Assembly (NCBI GenBank): GCA_000727475.1
Contig: KL647299.1
Span: forward strand, 1,946,209 to 2,010,208
Direction of reading: 5' to 3'
DNA: 64,000 bases
From: Sarcocystis neurona
Lineage: Eukaryota > Apicomplexa > Conoidasida > Eucoccidiorida > Sarcocystidae
In this document: piece after piece, positions 1 to 11,999 of the stretch
How positions within the stretch are numbered: position 1 is the stretch's first letter
Layout: each line of letters begins with the position of its first letter
Translations under genes and position numbers: made by a program
Notes under the pieces: generated by a model
What the model saw: the letters and a program-made list of their open reading frames with translations, nothing else
Told to the model about the DNA's origin: nothing
Databases searched by the model: none

Positions 1-1282
1 AGTGGACGAAGGGCGGAAGAGGGGAGGGGAGAAGGACGGAAAGGGAGACGGAGAAAAACGGGAAAAGAGAGGAACTCGCGGCGATGTGGAAATCGGGGAG
101 TATCAATTAATACACGCCTACGCATGCATGTACACACACAGAGACGGATACAGAAAGAGAGCAGCAGCGCAATCCATGCATGCACACGTCATGCTTCATA
201 CATGTATATACCTATTTTCATACAGATATACGTATGCATCTACATACATATCCTATATATATACATAGACCGATACGTATGTATATATATGTGGATATAA
301 TGTACATATGTATATGTATGAACAAAAACAGCAAAGACCAACGTAGCGCCATGACTCTGTGTCCACACATATCGCTATCAAACGTCCACAGATTTGCAGA
401 AAATTCACACAGGCACGGAGAAAGAAGGCAGCAGCACATACATACATATATGCGTATATACACATATATCCACATGTGCAGCACAGGCCACCCAGCGGGA
501 GTTTGGGAGAGTAAAGTTGAAGAGAAAGGAACTCCGTGCAAACGAGCAGCCTCGAAGAAGACGCAGAAATTCGCCGGCGTCGCAGCGAGAGAAGTGACGC
601 AGCAGCAGCCTTGCAGGAGGGCGCCGGCGACAGCGTTCCGAAGCTGCAGCAGCGCAGTGGACGTCTCTGCAAATAACTTTCCACATATTGTCGATGTATG
701 TATGTGTCTAAATAGAAGCAAACGTTCTCCTCTTCTTCTTCTTCTCGGCCAGCAGGGCGGCTGCTGTCCAGAAGTCGTCGTGAACGTATCCAAAGAAGCA
801 GAACGTGGTCGGCCTCTCTAGTGTCTCGTTCTGCTGCTGCTGTGTGTGCTACAAAAGAGGAACTTTCTGTCATTTTCATCTCCGTCTTCTTCGCTGCCAC
901 TGCATCGGGGAAGTCCATAGCAAGAGGTGGGAAACCTGCTCTGCAGATGCCAGACACGACGCAAGCAGCGGGTGTGAAGACGGCTGTAGACATGTCATGC
1001 GGTTCGCACTACTCAGGAGACATCGGCCTGCCAGCAGCAGCTCAGCGAGAAGACGCAGTTGAAGACGAGGAGGACGAAGACGACGAGGGCCGGGACGTGT
1101 TTTTCGACTTCTTCACATTTCATGCACGCTCTTCACGAAAAAGAAACGGAGGACGAAACGAGACGAGAAGAGACGAGACACGTGCGAGTTTTTGGTACGG
1201 AAAAAGAGGGGGACGCAAACGTTGCGCATGGACGTGAGACACATGCAGACGGCAGCAACTCACCGTCCACGTGCCACCACAC
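1..1282. other. Left-edge sequence, probably intronic
   Basis: This stretch lies downstream, in transcription terms, of the last visible helicase exon and probably belongs to its next intron. It contains TA/CA microsatellite at about 180-330 and 430-480, CAG/CTG traces at 600-660 and 830-850, and GA-rich sequence at 1040-1220. Neither strand shows the next expected Dbp5 motif (a GTPGT-like block) or the DEAD box. I see no supportable gene. Confidence 0.4.
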
Positions 1283-4200
1283 CGCCCTCTCCTGCTGCCG
1301 GAGATGAAGACGAAGAAGAGAAGGAAGACGAAGAGTCCGCCTTCTGTGGAATGGCCACGAAGACTGACGTGTCCATAAAGCGTGCGAGGGCCTCGATCAC
1401 GTGCACCGTCTGCTGCGCCAGCTCCCGCGTCGGGCACAGGCACAGCGCCTGCAGCAGCAGCAGCAGTGCCGCACGGCAGCAGCGCAGGAGCACCAGCAGC
1501 AGTGCAGCGCATGAGCCCGAAAGCAGCAACAGCGGAGCAGCGAGGCGCGAGTCGCCACTGCTGTCGGGGAGAGGGGCAGCTCATTAAAGCAGCAGCAGCC
1601 GATTCCGGGCCCGCGTAGAAACAGCAGCAGCGGAAGCACCACCCGGACGTAACCGACGCGCGCGTGTGAAGCGTTGTTCATTGGCCACGCAGACAGCAGC
1701 CGCAGGAGCACCACCAGGAGAGCAGCAGCAGCAGCAGGAGCGACAGCGGCAGTGATGCGTGGCACCGGTATCACGAGCAGACCAGGCGGAGAGAGACAAG
1801 CCAGAGAACAGCGAAGAAGAAGAGCAGCAGCAACAAAGAAAAAGAAGTTGACGCAGCAGCAACAGCAACAGCAGGAGGAGCAGCACGAGCAGGGAAACGC
1901 GGAGCAGAAAGCGCAGCAGCCGCAGCGCCCACTGCTCCTGGCAACGTGGAGCACCACCGGTGAGCCGCAGCAGCTGAAAACACGCCCCTTCCTCATTCAC
2001 GTCGCCGCGCGAGGCGCCGCGGTTCTCAGGAGCGGCAGCGGCTGTTCCTCCCGAGAAGCAGCAGAGAAAAGCCAGCAGCAGACTCACTGACGCAGCGAAG
2101 CGACGGCAGCAGCAGCAGAAACAGCAGCAAAGGAGCGGCAGCAGGTCACACTGCCCACCACCCCAAAAGTAGCCGCGCCTTCACGTTCCAGCATTTGTCT
2201 ACATTGCCCCACCTTGCAGAGGTGAACTCACACAGTCGTGGGCACATACACACATATATATACACCTGATATATACACACATATATACGACTGACCCTAC
2301 ATTTAGTACCACATTCTCCATATGAAAGGCACCCTTTTTCATAGGGCAGCACATTCTCCACAACATATTTTACGAGGATCTGCCTAGTCAGATACCACAG
2401 AAGTAGACACGTGACAACACCATATAATCCAAGACTTCGTATGTGCAGGTGAAGAAGTGAACATAAGACCCCAACACCTTACGCATGCAATACTGACAAC
2501 GTTCTCCATATACGTAGACATATATTGTTGCATTGCATATACATATGTATATATGTGCTGCAAAGGTGTGCGTATATATATCGCCCGACTATATACATTG
2601 TGGAAGATCGTGCAGTAGAATATATATATGTACGTACTACAACAGGACACACGTGCAACAGAGACAAGTACGTTACACATATATATATATATATATATTA
2701 CAAGATTATATATGTGACATTCAGAGGGGGGCGACTATGTACAAACATACGTATCATAACACTATATATGTAAAGCAGAGGGGTGCACTATATATGTATA
2801 TATATGTTATGACCCTATATATATATGAAATAGAGAGAGGTAGACTATATATATATATAGTAACAATATAGGTGAAATGGAGAGGACTGAGTACATATAT
2901 ATGTTCTTCGTATCTAAGACAGAGAGGTCAATGTGTAGAAGATGTGGATACATATAAGAGAGAAGGAAATGTATTTACTTCGATAGGCGTGGCTGTTTTA
3001 TAAGCAGGAGGTGACGAAAAAGTTCATAGGCGGGAAAATTTCCTCCTAAATGGGCTTGTGTGTGTGTGTGTGTGCATGCATACATATATAGAGGAAGATT
3101 ACCTATACATACACGTCCACAGGTATATATACAAATATATACATAGAGATATATATATGTGGCGAGGACTACTACTTGTACTGGCGGGGAAATTCCCTCT
3201 TATACGTGTGTGCATGCATCCATCTATATATGTAACACATCTGTACGTATATAGATAGATATATAGGCAGGCACGTACATATATATATCTATGGCAAGAA
3301 CCACTTGTATAGAGGTTGACTTCGCCTAGTATACAGACGTAGATGTATCCATATGATAACACAGTATGTATGCACGTGGTACGCGGTATCGTAGCCAATA
3401 CACAATATGAACAAACAGGCCTACATGCGTATACATAGGTGGGTAAACAGACTGACACACGTATACATATACATATATATATATGTACGGATGTACGGAA
3501 AAGGTCGAAATACGTAGACACCTGCAGAGAAGTGTCCTTCAGCAGATATAGATGGAGTTGTATTTAAATTTGTTCAGACGTGTATAGGAGGAAGACACTT
3601 GCAGAGACAACGAGAAGAAGAGGACTTTTACCCACCTGCGGCACTTTCAATCCCACGTCAATTTTTGTGAGCATCGCCAGCGCGAACGTTGCTGTCTTCC
3701 CGCTGCCGTTCTGCGCCTGCAAACACACACCCAGCGCAACAGCAGCAGCAGCCGCATTGACAGCAGCAACAGCAGCAGCTGCAACAACACCGACTGCGAC
3801 GAGAGCTGCAGCAGTGGCACAACGCGGGCGGCAGCAGCAGCAGCAGTGGCAGTGTCGGCAGGAGCAGCGGCAGCAGAGCAACTGCTGCAGCAGCGGTGGC
3901 ACTGCCGTCAGCAGCAGCAGCAGCACCGGGAGCAAAGAGCGCGACAGAGGAGCGACACCACCGGCAGCAGCCGCAACTGCAGCACCGACAGCAGCAGCGG
4001 CAGCAGTGGCACCGCCGCGCCGGCAGCGGCACCAACAGCGAGAGAGACACGAGCGACCACAACAGCAGCAACACCAATCGGACCAGCACGTGGAAACACA
4101 GCAACGTCAGCTGCAGCCACAGCATTAGCACAAACGGCAGTAGCATCTGCGCGCATGTAGCTTCAATACCAGCAACAGCAGCACTGCGTGCGTAGCGCGC

Positions 4201-7200
4201 GCGCCGTTAGCGGAGGTAGCAGCAGCAACTGTGTGGCAAAGGCAGCAGCAATCGCAAAGGCAGCAGCAGGGGCAAAGGCAGCAGCAATCGCAATTGCAGC
4301 AGCAGTGTTGCAAATGCAGCAGCAGTGTTGCAAAGGCAGCAGCCGTAGCATTCGCAGAGAAGCCGGTGCAGCAAGAAGGCAGGCGTGCAGGTGGCTGTCG
4401 ACGTCTCCGTGAATCTTCCCCCGCCTTTTCTTCTTCGTCTCGTCACTTCCCCACATGAATTTCAATACGCGTCCTTCTTTTATAACAGAGGAGAGCTAAT
4501 AACGCTGCCAGCAGCTGTCTAAGTGTGCACGGCACTGAAGAAGAGAGAACTGGCAAAAGCGAGAGAGATACAAAGGGCAGCAGACACGAGCACATACACA
4601 AACGCATATACACATATATGCACATATATACACATATATACACATACATACACACACATATACATATATAGACATACACATATACATATATACGCACACA
4701 CACATATACATACACACATACACATACACACCCATATACACACCCATATACACACCCATACATATATACACACATATACGCACCCATACATATAGATATG
4801 CACGCAGTTCTTCTGGTTAGTCGCGTGCAGAAGTAGGAGGTGAGAGGCGTGCGTTGCTGCTATCTTCTCCGGTTTGCCTTGAAGCTCCTGCACGTAGCTC
4901 CAGGCAAAGACGCCGCCCAACAAAAGACGGAGAAGAACTCGCTTCACGTCTTCTATCGATGTGTCGCTCGGCAGTCCCCGCTTGGCTCAGCATGCGCGCC
5001 CGTGCATGCGCATGCCCCGAGCCCGCCCGCGGACGGCCAGGGCATTCACGAAGAAGTGTGCAGTTCTACAACGCCGCAGATGAGCGCTTCACACACGCAG
5101 AAACGGAGAAATCCACGTGCAGGAGGAACTCCAAAACTTGCTGCTGCTGTCTGCCTTTTCACGAAGAAGCAGCACACTGCAGCAGTCTGCGGAAGGTACA
5201 ACTGTCCACATACATATCCAAATACGTGTACATCCATACATATATATATATATGTACGCAAATATATAGAGAGAGATACACATACACACATACACATATA
5301 TATATATATAAGCATAAACGTATATAATCAAATACGTGGGCGCCCATACATACACACATACGTGTACATGCATACATATACACACACACACCAACATATG
5401 GAACATATATACATAGCCACACGTATACACAGAGGGAGACACACACATATCCACAGATATATATATGTACACATATAGATATATAGAGTCCTGTATACGT
5501 GTGTATATATATATATATTTATGAAGAGCTTTCCTGTACGTGTCTCTTTAAATGATGTCGCGGAGTCCTCTCTCTGTGTAGAACACACGTGTGCGTGTAT
5601 GACATATATATATCAGCAGATGCCTGCTCGGTGGGACGGCGTTTCTTGGCTCGTCTCGAAGAATTTCGGGCCCGAATTAAAACAGCACCTTCCCCTTCCG
5701 GCTCTCCTTTCCCGTCCCTTTCCTTCTCCGTTTCCTGGCCGTTTTTTCGATCCCTTCTTACTTGGGCAATAAGATTCTCTTCGCGCGTTAAAATGAGAGG
5801 AAGCGCCGCGGCCTGTATTTTCGACGGTTTGCTGAATCCCTGGTGTTGAACCCCGCGCAGCAGTTCTTCCTTTAAATGCAACTCCGACCTGATTCGCCAC
5901 CACCACCACGCCGCAGCGAACGACCACCCACACGCGCGCCCGCATGCACAGAGAGGCAGCCACTCAGAGAGACACGGAGACAGCAAGGGAGGCGGAGACA
6001 GCAGCAGAGACAGAGAGACAGCAAAACGGAGACGGCAAGGAAAACAGAAAGGAGAGCGACTGTAATATAGAGACAGTAAGATAGAGACAGTAATATAGAG
6101 ACAGTAATATAGAGACAGTAAGATAGAGACACGGAGACACACAGAGAGACAGCTACCTGTTCGTAGGTGACCAGCAATAGGAGGAGCTCATACGAAAATT
6201 GTGGGGAGAGGACGGGGCGAAGAAGGAAGATCCGCCGAAGAAGTTTCTCGGTCTACACATCCCCCGCAGCAACTTCTCTGCTGCTGCTCGAAGTTCACCA
6301 GATTGCTGGACGGCCAGCATAGGAGACACAGAGAGAGAGCAGCAGGAGACGTCCACAGAGAGAGACGGGAGAAGAGACAGCACCGAGAACGGAGACACGG
6401 AGATGCTGCCTGGAAGGACGGAGAGGAGACGGCACGAAGGGAGACACGGAGACGCCGCCTTTCAGGAAGAATCGCCAACTTGTGTGCGCCGCTGTCACAC
6501 CCAGCGCTCTCCGCAGCATCTGCTGCTGCGTCTGCGAAAAGGGGGGAGCGCCGAAGAGAAGCAGCGCGAGCGACGCATGCAGAGGAAGAGAGGGCGAAGA
6601 CGTCCGCAGCCCCAGCCCCACACACGGAAGATGGCGGCCCTGCTATGAAGCGAAGCATCGGTCACAGCAACTTCGTCCACGGGGGCCACATGGGAGGCAG
6701 ACACAAACGAAAAGCTGCAGACAGACGCCTAAAATCCTCGGCCGGGCCACACAAACGAAACGTCCTCAGCAACGGAGGGGCCACACATCCGCCTTCAAAC
6801 AAGTACACAAGAAGACGTACGTATATATATAGAGAGAGCGAAGACGCAGGTATATATACGCATGCACGCAAACATAAGAGAGAGACAGAGAGAAAGATAC
6901 ACATGCATACATATATAGGTGCAGACAAATATACTGAGAGAGAGGACGGGTGAACGGCGCATGCACATGTGGGCATGCACACACATGCAGATATTTGCAT
7001 GCGTACGTGGAGGCAGCGAGACAGAGACAAAGACCCACACATACGCACATGCATGCATACGCATATATATGCGGGTAGAGCGAGACAGAGAGCAACAGCA
7101 GAGACATGTGTATATATTCTCGCTGCGTGGTGGGATGCATGCTGGAAAAACGCGTCGTCTCTACGGCGAGCCACTTGGGCAGTCGCATGCATGCGTCGAC

Positions 7201-7925
7201 GGCAGGAGGGGCAGCACAACGAGAAGCACGCGAGCGAGAGACAGCAGCAGACGAGAATGGAGGGAGTTTCATCACCAGGAAGAGGCAGAGACAGGTGCAG
7301 CAGAAGCTCCGTCGGCGCAGTCGACAACAACAGCAGACGACGCGTCGACTTCTCGAAGGTGCTTGTGCTTGAACGCCTCGAAGGCATGTGTCTCCTTTGC
7401 TTCCGCGTCTGCGTGTGCATCAGCAGCAGCAAGCCCGCGCTGTTTTTCCTGTGGAAAAGCTGCTGCTGCGCCTGCTGCGCCCTCTCCTCCTTCCTCTCTT
7501 GCAGCAGGTGCAGCAGGAGCAGCAGCAGCGGTCGTGGACTGCTGCGGCACTTCCCTCACGCGGTCGACACTGCGCGGCTCCTCCCCTTCAGCTGCCGCTG
7601 CTGTCTCAGCTGCAGCGTCTCCGGCGCCAGCGGACAACGCGTCTGCGACGTGCGGCGCTCCGGTCGAAGTCTTCTGCTCTCCCCCACTTTTCGAAGAAGA
7701 CGCGTCCGCCGCAGCCGGGAGCCCGGCTGCTGCAGCAGCAGCAGCAGGCGCGCGCGGCGCAGACGCCGAGGAGGAGGAGGCGGCGGCAGGGAAGCTGCGG
7801 CTGAGCTGCTGCAGCATGAACTGCTGCAGCTGGGCCAGGTCGAGACCTGCCTCGTCCTGCGCGGCGGCCGCCGCAGCGAGCGCAGCAGCCATCAGCGCCG
7901 CCTGCCCCTTCGGCTTCTCTCCCAT
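1283..7925 (-). CDS. DBP5: DEAD-box RNA helicase, Dbp5/DDX19 type, N-terminal half (partial, 4 exons)
   Basis: ATP-dependent RNA helicase of the group that remodels mRNPs at the cytoplasmic face of the nuclear pore. Exons on the minus strand are 7925-7276, 5888-5762, 3716-3636 and 1448 to about 1283; the last donor is uncertain. Exon 1 begins MGEKPKGQ and encodes about 216 mostly Ala/Ser-rich residues with a Gln-rich helix near residue 27. Its donor leaves TG, which a G from exon 2 completes to Trp. Exon 2 then reads SELHLKEELLRGV and carries the Q motif GFSKPSKIQ (Q242), ending ENLIAQ. Exon 3 starts with motif I, AQNGSGKT (residues 260-267). Exon 4 carries motif Ia, PTRELA (292-297). PSKIQ, ALPLIL and NLIAQ favour Dbp5/DDX19 over eIF4A. 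After FVAIPQ the frame becomes Ser-rich, so the exon may end earlier. Motif II and everything after it lie beyond the left edge. Introns are 1.4-2.2 kb and full of repeats. Confidence 0.85.
1449..2140. repeat. CAG/CTG block in the helicase intron
   Basis: Imperfect CAG on the plus strand, hence CTG on the sense strand of the helicase gene. It abuts the exon 4 acceptor, where the sense strand reads CTG CTG CTG CAG directly into the exon. Long Ala, Gln, Leu and Cys frames here on both strands come from the repeat. Confidence 0.85.
2230..3560. repeat. Degenerate TA/CA/TG microsatellite region in the helicase intron
   Basis: Runs of TA with interspersed CA, TG and GTA steps, separated by short unique stretches around 2300-2500, 2930-3060 and 3290-3420. 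Open frames are rich in Tyr, Ile, Thr and His and show no domain. No gene is supported. Confidence 0.8.
3730..4390. repeat. CAG/CTG block upstream of helicase exon 3
   Basis: Imperfect CAG on the plus strand (CTG in the helicase sense), including short higher-order copies of GGCAAAGGCAGCAGCA near 4230-4350. It sits just upstream of the exon 3 acceptor GTTTGCAG. Frames over it are poly-A, Q, S, L or C only. Confidence 0.85.
4570..4800. repeat. CA/TA microsatellite
   Basis: Alternating ACACAC and ATATAT steps, with a repeated CACCCATATA element near 4725-4790. It lies within the helicase intron. Confidence 0.85.
4805..5205. other. Non-repetitive island within the helicase intron
   Basis: About 400 bases of unique, GC-richer sequence between two microsatellites. 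On the minus strand the 4975-4810 part is open and reads like protein (around IEDVKRVLLRLLLGG), but it has no strong splice sites and no recognised motif. Splicing helicase exons 2 and 3 directly joins a perfect Walker A, so this island is not a constitutive helicase exon. It could be an unrelated or alternative exon, or simply unique intron. Confidence 0.25.
5210..5520. repeat. TA/CA microsatellite
   Basis: Mixed (TA)n, (CA)n and (GA)n sequence in the same helicase intron. It yields long His/Thr/Tyr/Ile frames on both strands that I treat as spurious. Confidence 0.85.
5889..7275. other. Helicase intron 1, including a 14-bp tandem repeat
   Basis: Bounded by donor CTG|GTGATG at 7276/7275 and acceptor CGAATCAG ending at 5889, both in the minus sense. 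At 6062-6134 a 14-base unit (CAGTAATATAGAGA with variants) occurs about five times. GA-rich sequence fills 6320-6460 and microsatellite fills 6810-7110. Open frames on the opposite strand are Arg/Glu/Thr-rich and unconvincing. Confidence 0.6.
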
Positions 7926-9480
7926 GCTGCAGCAGCTGCTGAACCGAGGGAATACGAGTGGGAACAGCACGTGTGCTTCGACGCCACGGAAAGCGAGCAG
8001 GAAAGTAGACACCCACGGCTTCTGAAACAACTACCTTCTCGACACGCACATGCCGGCAACTAGACACCAAGCCGGCAAGTAGACACCAGGCCGGCAACAA
8101 AGACAGGAATTCTTCCGGTCAGTGCCACACTCATATATTCACATATTCTCCGGTAGACGGTCACTGCGAGTGCTGCTGCTGTTGCTATGCGTCGGCGGTC
8201 ATGCCCATATCTATCTATATATTCACGTAGCGCTCTATACAGACATCAGGCAGATACACATACACACACATATCCCAACTTGGCATGCATATATATATAT
8301 ATGTATGGGTCAGTGCGTGGGGGAGGAGGAAAGGAATAGGGAAGATGAAAAATGGGAAGAGTATGTCTGTCCGAAGGGATGGAGGAGAAGAAGAAAAGAA
8401 GCAGCAGCAGAGTTGCGCAGCAGCCGAAAAGAAATGGGACGCGGACGACCGTTGCCGCTTGAGAGGAGATGTCGTGCTGCTGCTGCTGTTGCTGCTGCGG
8501 GTGTTCCGCCCGTCGATGCCGGTGTTGCTGCTGCTGTTGATGCGTCGACACTGCTGCTGCCGGCACGCCGCCCACGCCAAGTGCGTCGTCCCGGTCTGCT
8601 GCGCACTTCCTTCTCCTCCTCTTCCCCCGAGTTCTCTGCTGCTGTGGCTGCGCTACGTCGGCTTCTGCTGCTGTTGTTGCTGCTGCTGCGGCGCCGGCAG
8701 CCGTCCTTGCGGCGCGGCGAGCGGTGTGCGGTGGTGGCCGACGTCGCCGACAGTCCTGGCCCGTCACGTCCACTGCAGCAAAAGCAGCAGCAGACACACC
8801 GGCAGACACAGCAGCAGTAGTAAAGGCACGGCAAGGCAGCAGACGCGGTACAGGGCAAGTCCGCGACCCCCTCTGTCCCGGCGTCTTCCCAACAGAAAGA
8901 GACACAGAGACGGAGACAGAGCGCACGCCTGTGCACACGTGAACCCCACAGATGCCTGCTGCCAATGCAGCACCAGCAGCAGCAAAGTTAGCAGGAGTCA
9001 CGGAAAGGTCCTCCGGTGGGGCTTTGCATGCCGACAGAAATAATAACGTCCACCGGTGACGCATGCAGCTGGAATCTAGGGGTATGGACAGCAGCACGCC
9101 TCACGGGCAAACGCATGCACGCGCTGGGGCAACAATAGAATACTCCCTGCAGACGCAAGCAAACGGGTTAACAGCAGTTCCACGTGAGTTGTACGCTGCA
9201 GCAGTGTCGAGTTTCAGAGAAGTGTCAACCCTACATATTTGCTGTAGTCCTCATAGCAGCAGACGTGTGCTACTAACTACTGCTGCTTACCCTGTTGCTT
9301 CTCTCCGTGGGCAGATGGTTTGCTGATAGACTTCGGCTGCTGCTAGAAAGGCGTGTGACACGCTGCCGCAGCTGCTCCTAGTTGGCCAGCTGCTATCTAC
9401 GATATCCTATATGCTGCACATGCCGGCACCCGTCTAATCCTCCTAGTCATATTAGCTCCCGCTACATACCTTGCAGTAAT
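7926..9480. other. Helicase 5' flank with a CTG block
   Basis: This is upstream of the helicase start. It holds a short unit GCCGGCAA(C/G)TAGACACCA repeated near 8050-8100, microsatellite at 8200-8310, and a plus-strand CTG block at about 8465-8720. The minus-strand frame over 9040-8950 reads like protein (around PPEDLSVTPANF) and then degenerates into Ala/Gln. No exon can be defended; the 5' untranslated region and promoter should lie in the first few hundred bases. Confidence 0.4.
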
Positions 9481-10600
9481 AACAACAGTAATAGCACCAA
9501 CCACGATAAGGAAGAGAAAGAGGAGGAGGAGGAGTAGCGCCCTGATAGGACTAATAGTAGTATGTTACCGATTACGAATAATAGCGGTATTCACGGCAGC
9601 AGTCTACTACTCGTCGTCATACCAGCAGTATATTCATTGAAGTGATAACAGTAGTAGGACCAAGAGGAGAAGGGGCAGGAGGAGGAGGTGGAGGAGGAGG
9701 GGTACTGCTAGCAGTAGTGCTTATAGTAGAAATGGGAGTATATCTTCAACAGCAGTGACGGGAAGTGTACATTCGTGGTGTAGTGATGATGACAGCGGTA
9801 TGTTACTTGTCGCAGTGATAAGAGCTTTGCGGTGTATTCGCTGCAGTAGCAACATGGAAGTAGTGGTAGAAATAAGTAGTAAGAGTAGTGCTAGTGGTAG
9901 TATATTTGTTAAAGTGAGGACGGCAGTGGCGTATCTGTCGTGGTAGGAACAGCAGAAGAACATCTGTTGAAGTGATATAAGAGCTGTTCGCAGCAGCAGC
10001 AGTAGTAGCAGTGCTAGTCGTAGTCGTTGGACTAGTAGGAGTAGGACTTACTGGAGCAGCAGTAGAGTACGTGTAGTAGTACTAGTGATAGGGGTAGTAC
10101 TAGTAGTAATAGTACTAATAATAGTAGGACTCCTAGCACTATTAGTACTAGTCGTCCTAGTAGTAGTAGTGGTAGTAGTAGTAGTGGTAGTAGTAGTAGT
10201 GGTAGTAGTGGTAGTGGTAGTGGTAGTACTATTAGGGGTAGTGGTAGTGGTGGTAGTAGTGGTACTCGTAGTAGTACTCGTAGTAGTAGTACTCGTTGTA
10301 GTAGTTGTTGTCCTCGTAGTAATAGTGGTAGTAGTAGTATAGTAGTATAGTAGTAGTAGTAGCAGTAGTAGTAGTGGTATAGTATCAGTAGTAGTGGTTG
10401 TAGTAGTATAGTAATAGTAGTAGTGGTACTCCCATAGTAGTAGTTGTTGTAGTAGTAGTAGTAGTATAGTAGTAGTAGTAGTAGTATAGCAGTTGTAGTA
10501 GTATAGTAATAGTAGTAACGCTCCCGTAGTAGTAGTTGTTGTAGTAGTATGATGATGGTAGTAGTAGGAGGAGGAGTCGGTAGAGTAGAAGTAGGAGTAT
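9480..10600. repeat. GTA/TAG trinucleotide-rich block
   Basis: Sparse TAGTA units from 9480 thicken into near-continuous GTA triplets at about 10080-10590, interrupted by GGT, GTT and CTC variants. In three plus frames it reads poly-Val, poly-stop (TAG) or poly-Ser; on the minus strand poly-Tyr, Thr or Leu. This triplet differs from the CAG type that dominates elsewhere. No gene is apparent. Confidence 0.85.
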
Positions 10601-10603
10601 TAC

Positions 10604-10795
10604 CTGCGAGGCCGTGATGAGGCAGTCGCAACAGTCGGCGCGGAAGAAGGGGCCAACGAAGAAGAAGAATAAGGAAAAAAAGGAAGGGAAGCGGACTTGT
10701 GAGGAGTCCAGTGGCGTATAAAGGTCATTAAAGAAGTTGTCGAAGGCGGACGAAACGGCGGAGGAAAGTCGTGGTGGACAGTAGGGAGAGTACAC
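10604..10795 (-). CDS. Possible exon of an unrecognised protein
   Basis: A minus-strand open segment ends at 10604 in a good donor (TCGCAG|GTAATA) just where the GTA block starts. It contains SSAFDNFFNDLYTPLD, a Phe-rich hydrophobic stretch and GPFFRADCCDCLITASQ, a composition unlike the repeat-derived frames nearby. There is no ATG in this part, so the true 5' boundary lies further upstream (higher coordinate). A second minus frame over the same bases is also open. I do not recognise the product. Confidence 0.35.
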
Positions 10796-10799
10796 AAGC

Positions 10800-11828
10800 C
10801 AGCAGTGACTTGCACTCGAGTAGAGGGGACGCGCACAGCAGCAGGAAGCTGAAGAAGAATAAGAAGAAGCAAACCAGAGCTTCAGAAGAAGGAAAGCTAT
10901 CCTTCAGACGGAACGAAGCGGATGAACGAGGCCTGTGAAATGAGAAGGCGGAGCCGAGGAAAGCACAAAAAATATCGCCAGGGGCTCGGCCGTTTAGTCA
11001 GTTAAGGCGAGGCAGGAAGGGTGCGCCGCCGCATGCACCAGGAGGACACAGCATCTCTGAAATTCATAAAACTTCCGCAGGGACGGGAAAAACGCGCGAG
11101 TGGACGCGGAGGAGATAAAAACGCCGACTTTGGCTGGCAGCCTCGAAGAAAACGTACAGAAAGGTCGAAGCAGAGGTACACCCTGCAAGAGACGCGAGGT
11201 CCACGGCCGCGTCGCCGACGACACAAGTTGACAGAGAAAGGACGGGAAAACCGCCGATATCGGCAGGAGACCGAGGGCAGAAGTCGCGGAAGAAAAGCAC
11301 CGACGGCAGTCTCCTGACACGGACGCAAATGGGAAAAGGACGGACAAGTCGGGGAAGATAAACAGACAAGAAATGCCAGGGAAAGGCGGGGCGACTCGTC
11401 ACCCTACAGAGTCCTGGACAGCCTACATACACAAACTCCCGGGCTTTTTTTCTCTCTATTTTCATCGTCGCGGCGGGAAAAGAGCACCGGGAGTTCTTCC
11501 TGTGCATGCATGCGCCTCGCAGCAGCGGCAGCCAATCGCAGCAGCGGCAGCCAATCGCAGCAGCAGCTTCAGCAGCAGCGGCGGCGGCTTCTCAGTCCGA
11601 GCAGTAGCAACAGATGAGCTGGAGACGCGAAGCTGTAGCGGCATGAGTGACAGAGAGAGAGAGAGAGGAAAAGGAGGACCGATGAAAAGGTCTTGCCGAG
11701 TGCAGAGACTGCCTCACTCACCGCCCTGCTGTACTTCCCCCCACCGCTACTACTCCTCTCACTGACGCTGTACCGAAATTGCATGTCTGACCCAGTCCGT
11801 GCCCCTACACACATCCTGCTGCTATCCA
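10800..11828. other. Unique GC-rich stretch, coding status unclear
   Basis: About 1 kb without long repeats, apart from short CAG clusters at 11520-11610. All three minus frames and one plus frame are open for 90-150 codons, so openness does not discriminate. The minus frame starting at 11467 (MKIERKKAREFVYVG) and the plus frame from 11021 (Arg/Lys-rich) are the best readings. Neither has a recognised motif or clear splice sites. It may be 5' sequence of the possible exon at 10604-10795. Confidence 0.3.
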
Positions 11829-11999
11829 CACTTCCTGCTGCTGTCCACACTTCCTGCTGCTGTCCACACTTCCTGCTGTTGTACAGACTTCCTGCTGTTG
11901 TACAGACTTCCTGCTGCTGTGCAGCCTCCCTGCTGCTGTGCAGCCTCCCTGCTGCTGTACAGCCCTCCTGCTGCTGTGCAAACTTCCAGCTGCTGCGGC
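11829..11999. repeat. 19-bp minisatellite
   Basis: Nine head-to-tail copies of a 19-base unit (CACTTCCTGCTGCTGTCCA with variants) run to about 11999. The unit is not a multiple of three, so each copy shifts the frame. That argues against a translated tract. Confidence 0.85.

Noticed and set aside
3099..3521. 140-codon minus-strand frame
   Set aside because: Tyr/Ile/Thr/Cys content from TA/GTA repeats within the helicase intron.
7388..8025. Plus-strand frames opposite helicase exon 1
   Set aside because: The minus strand gives a start, a phase-correct splice to the Q-motif exon and family-consistent sequence; the plus frames are shadows.
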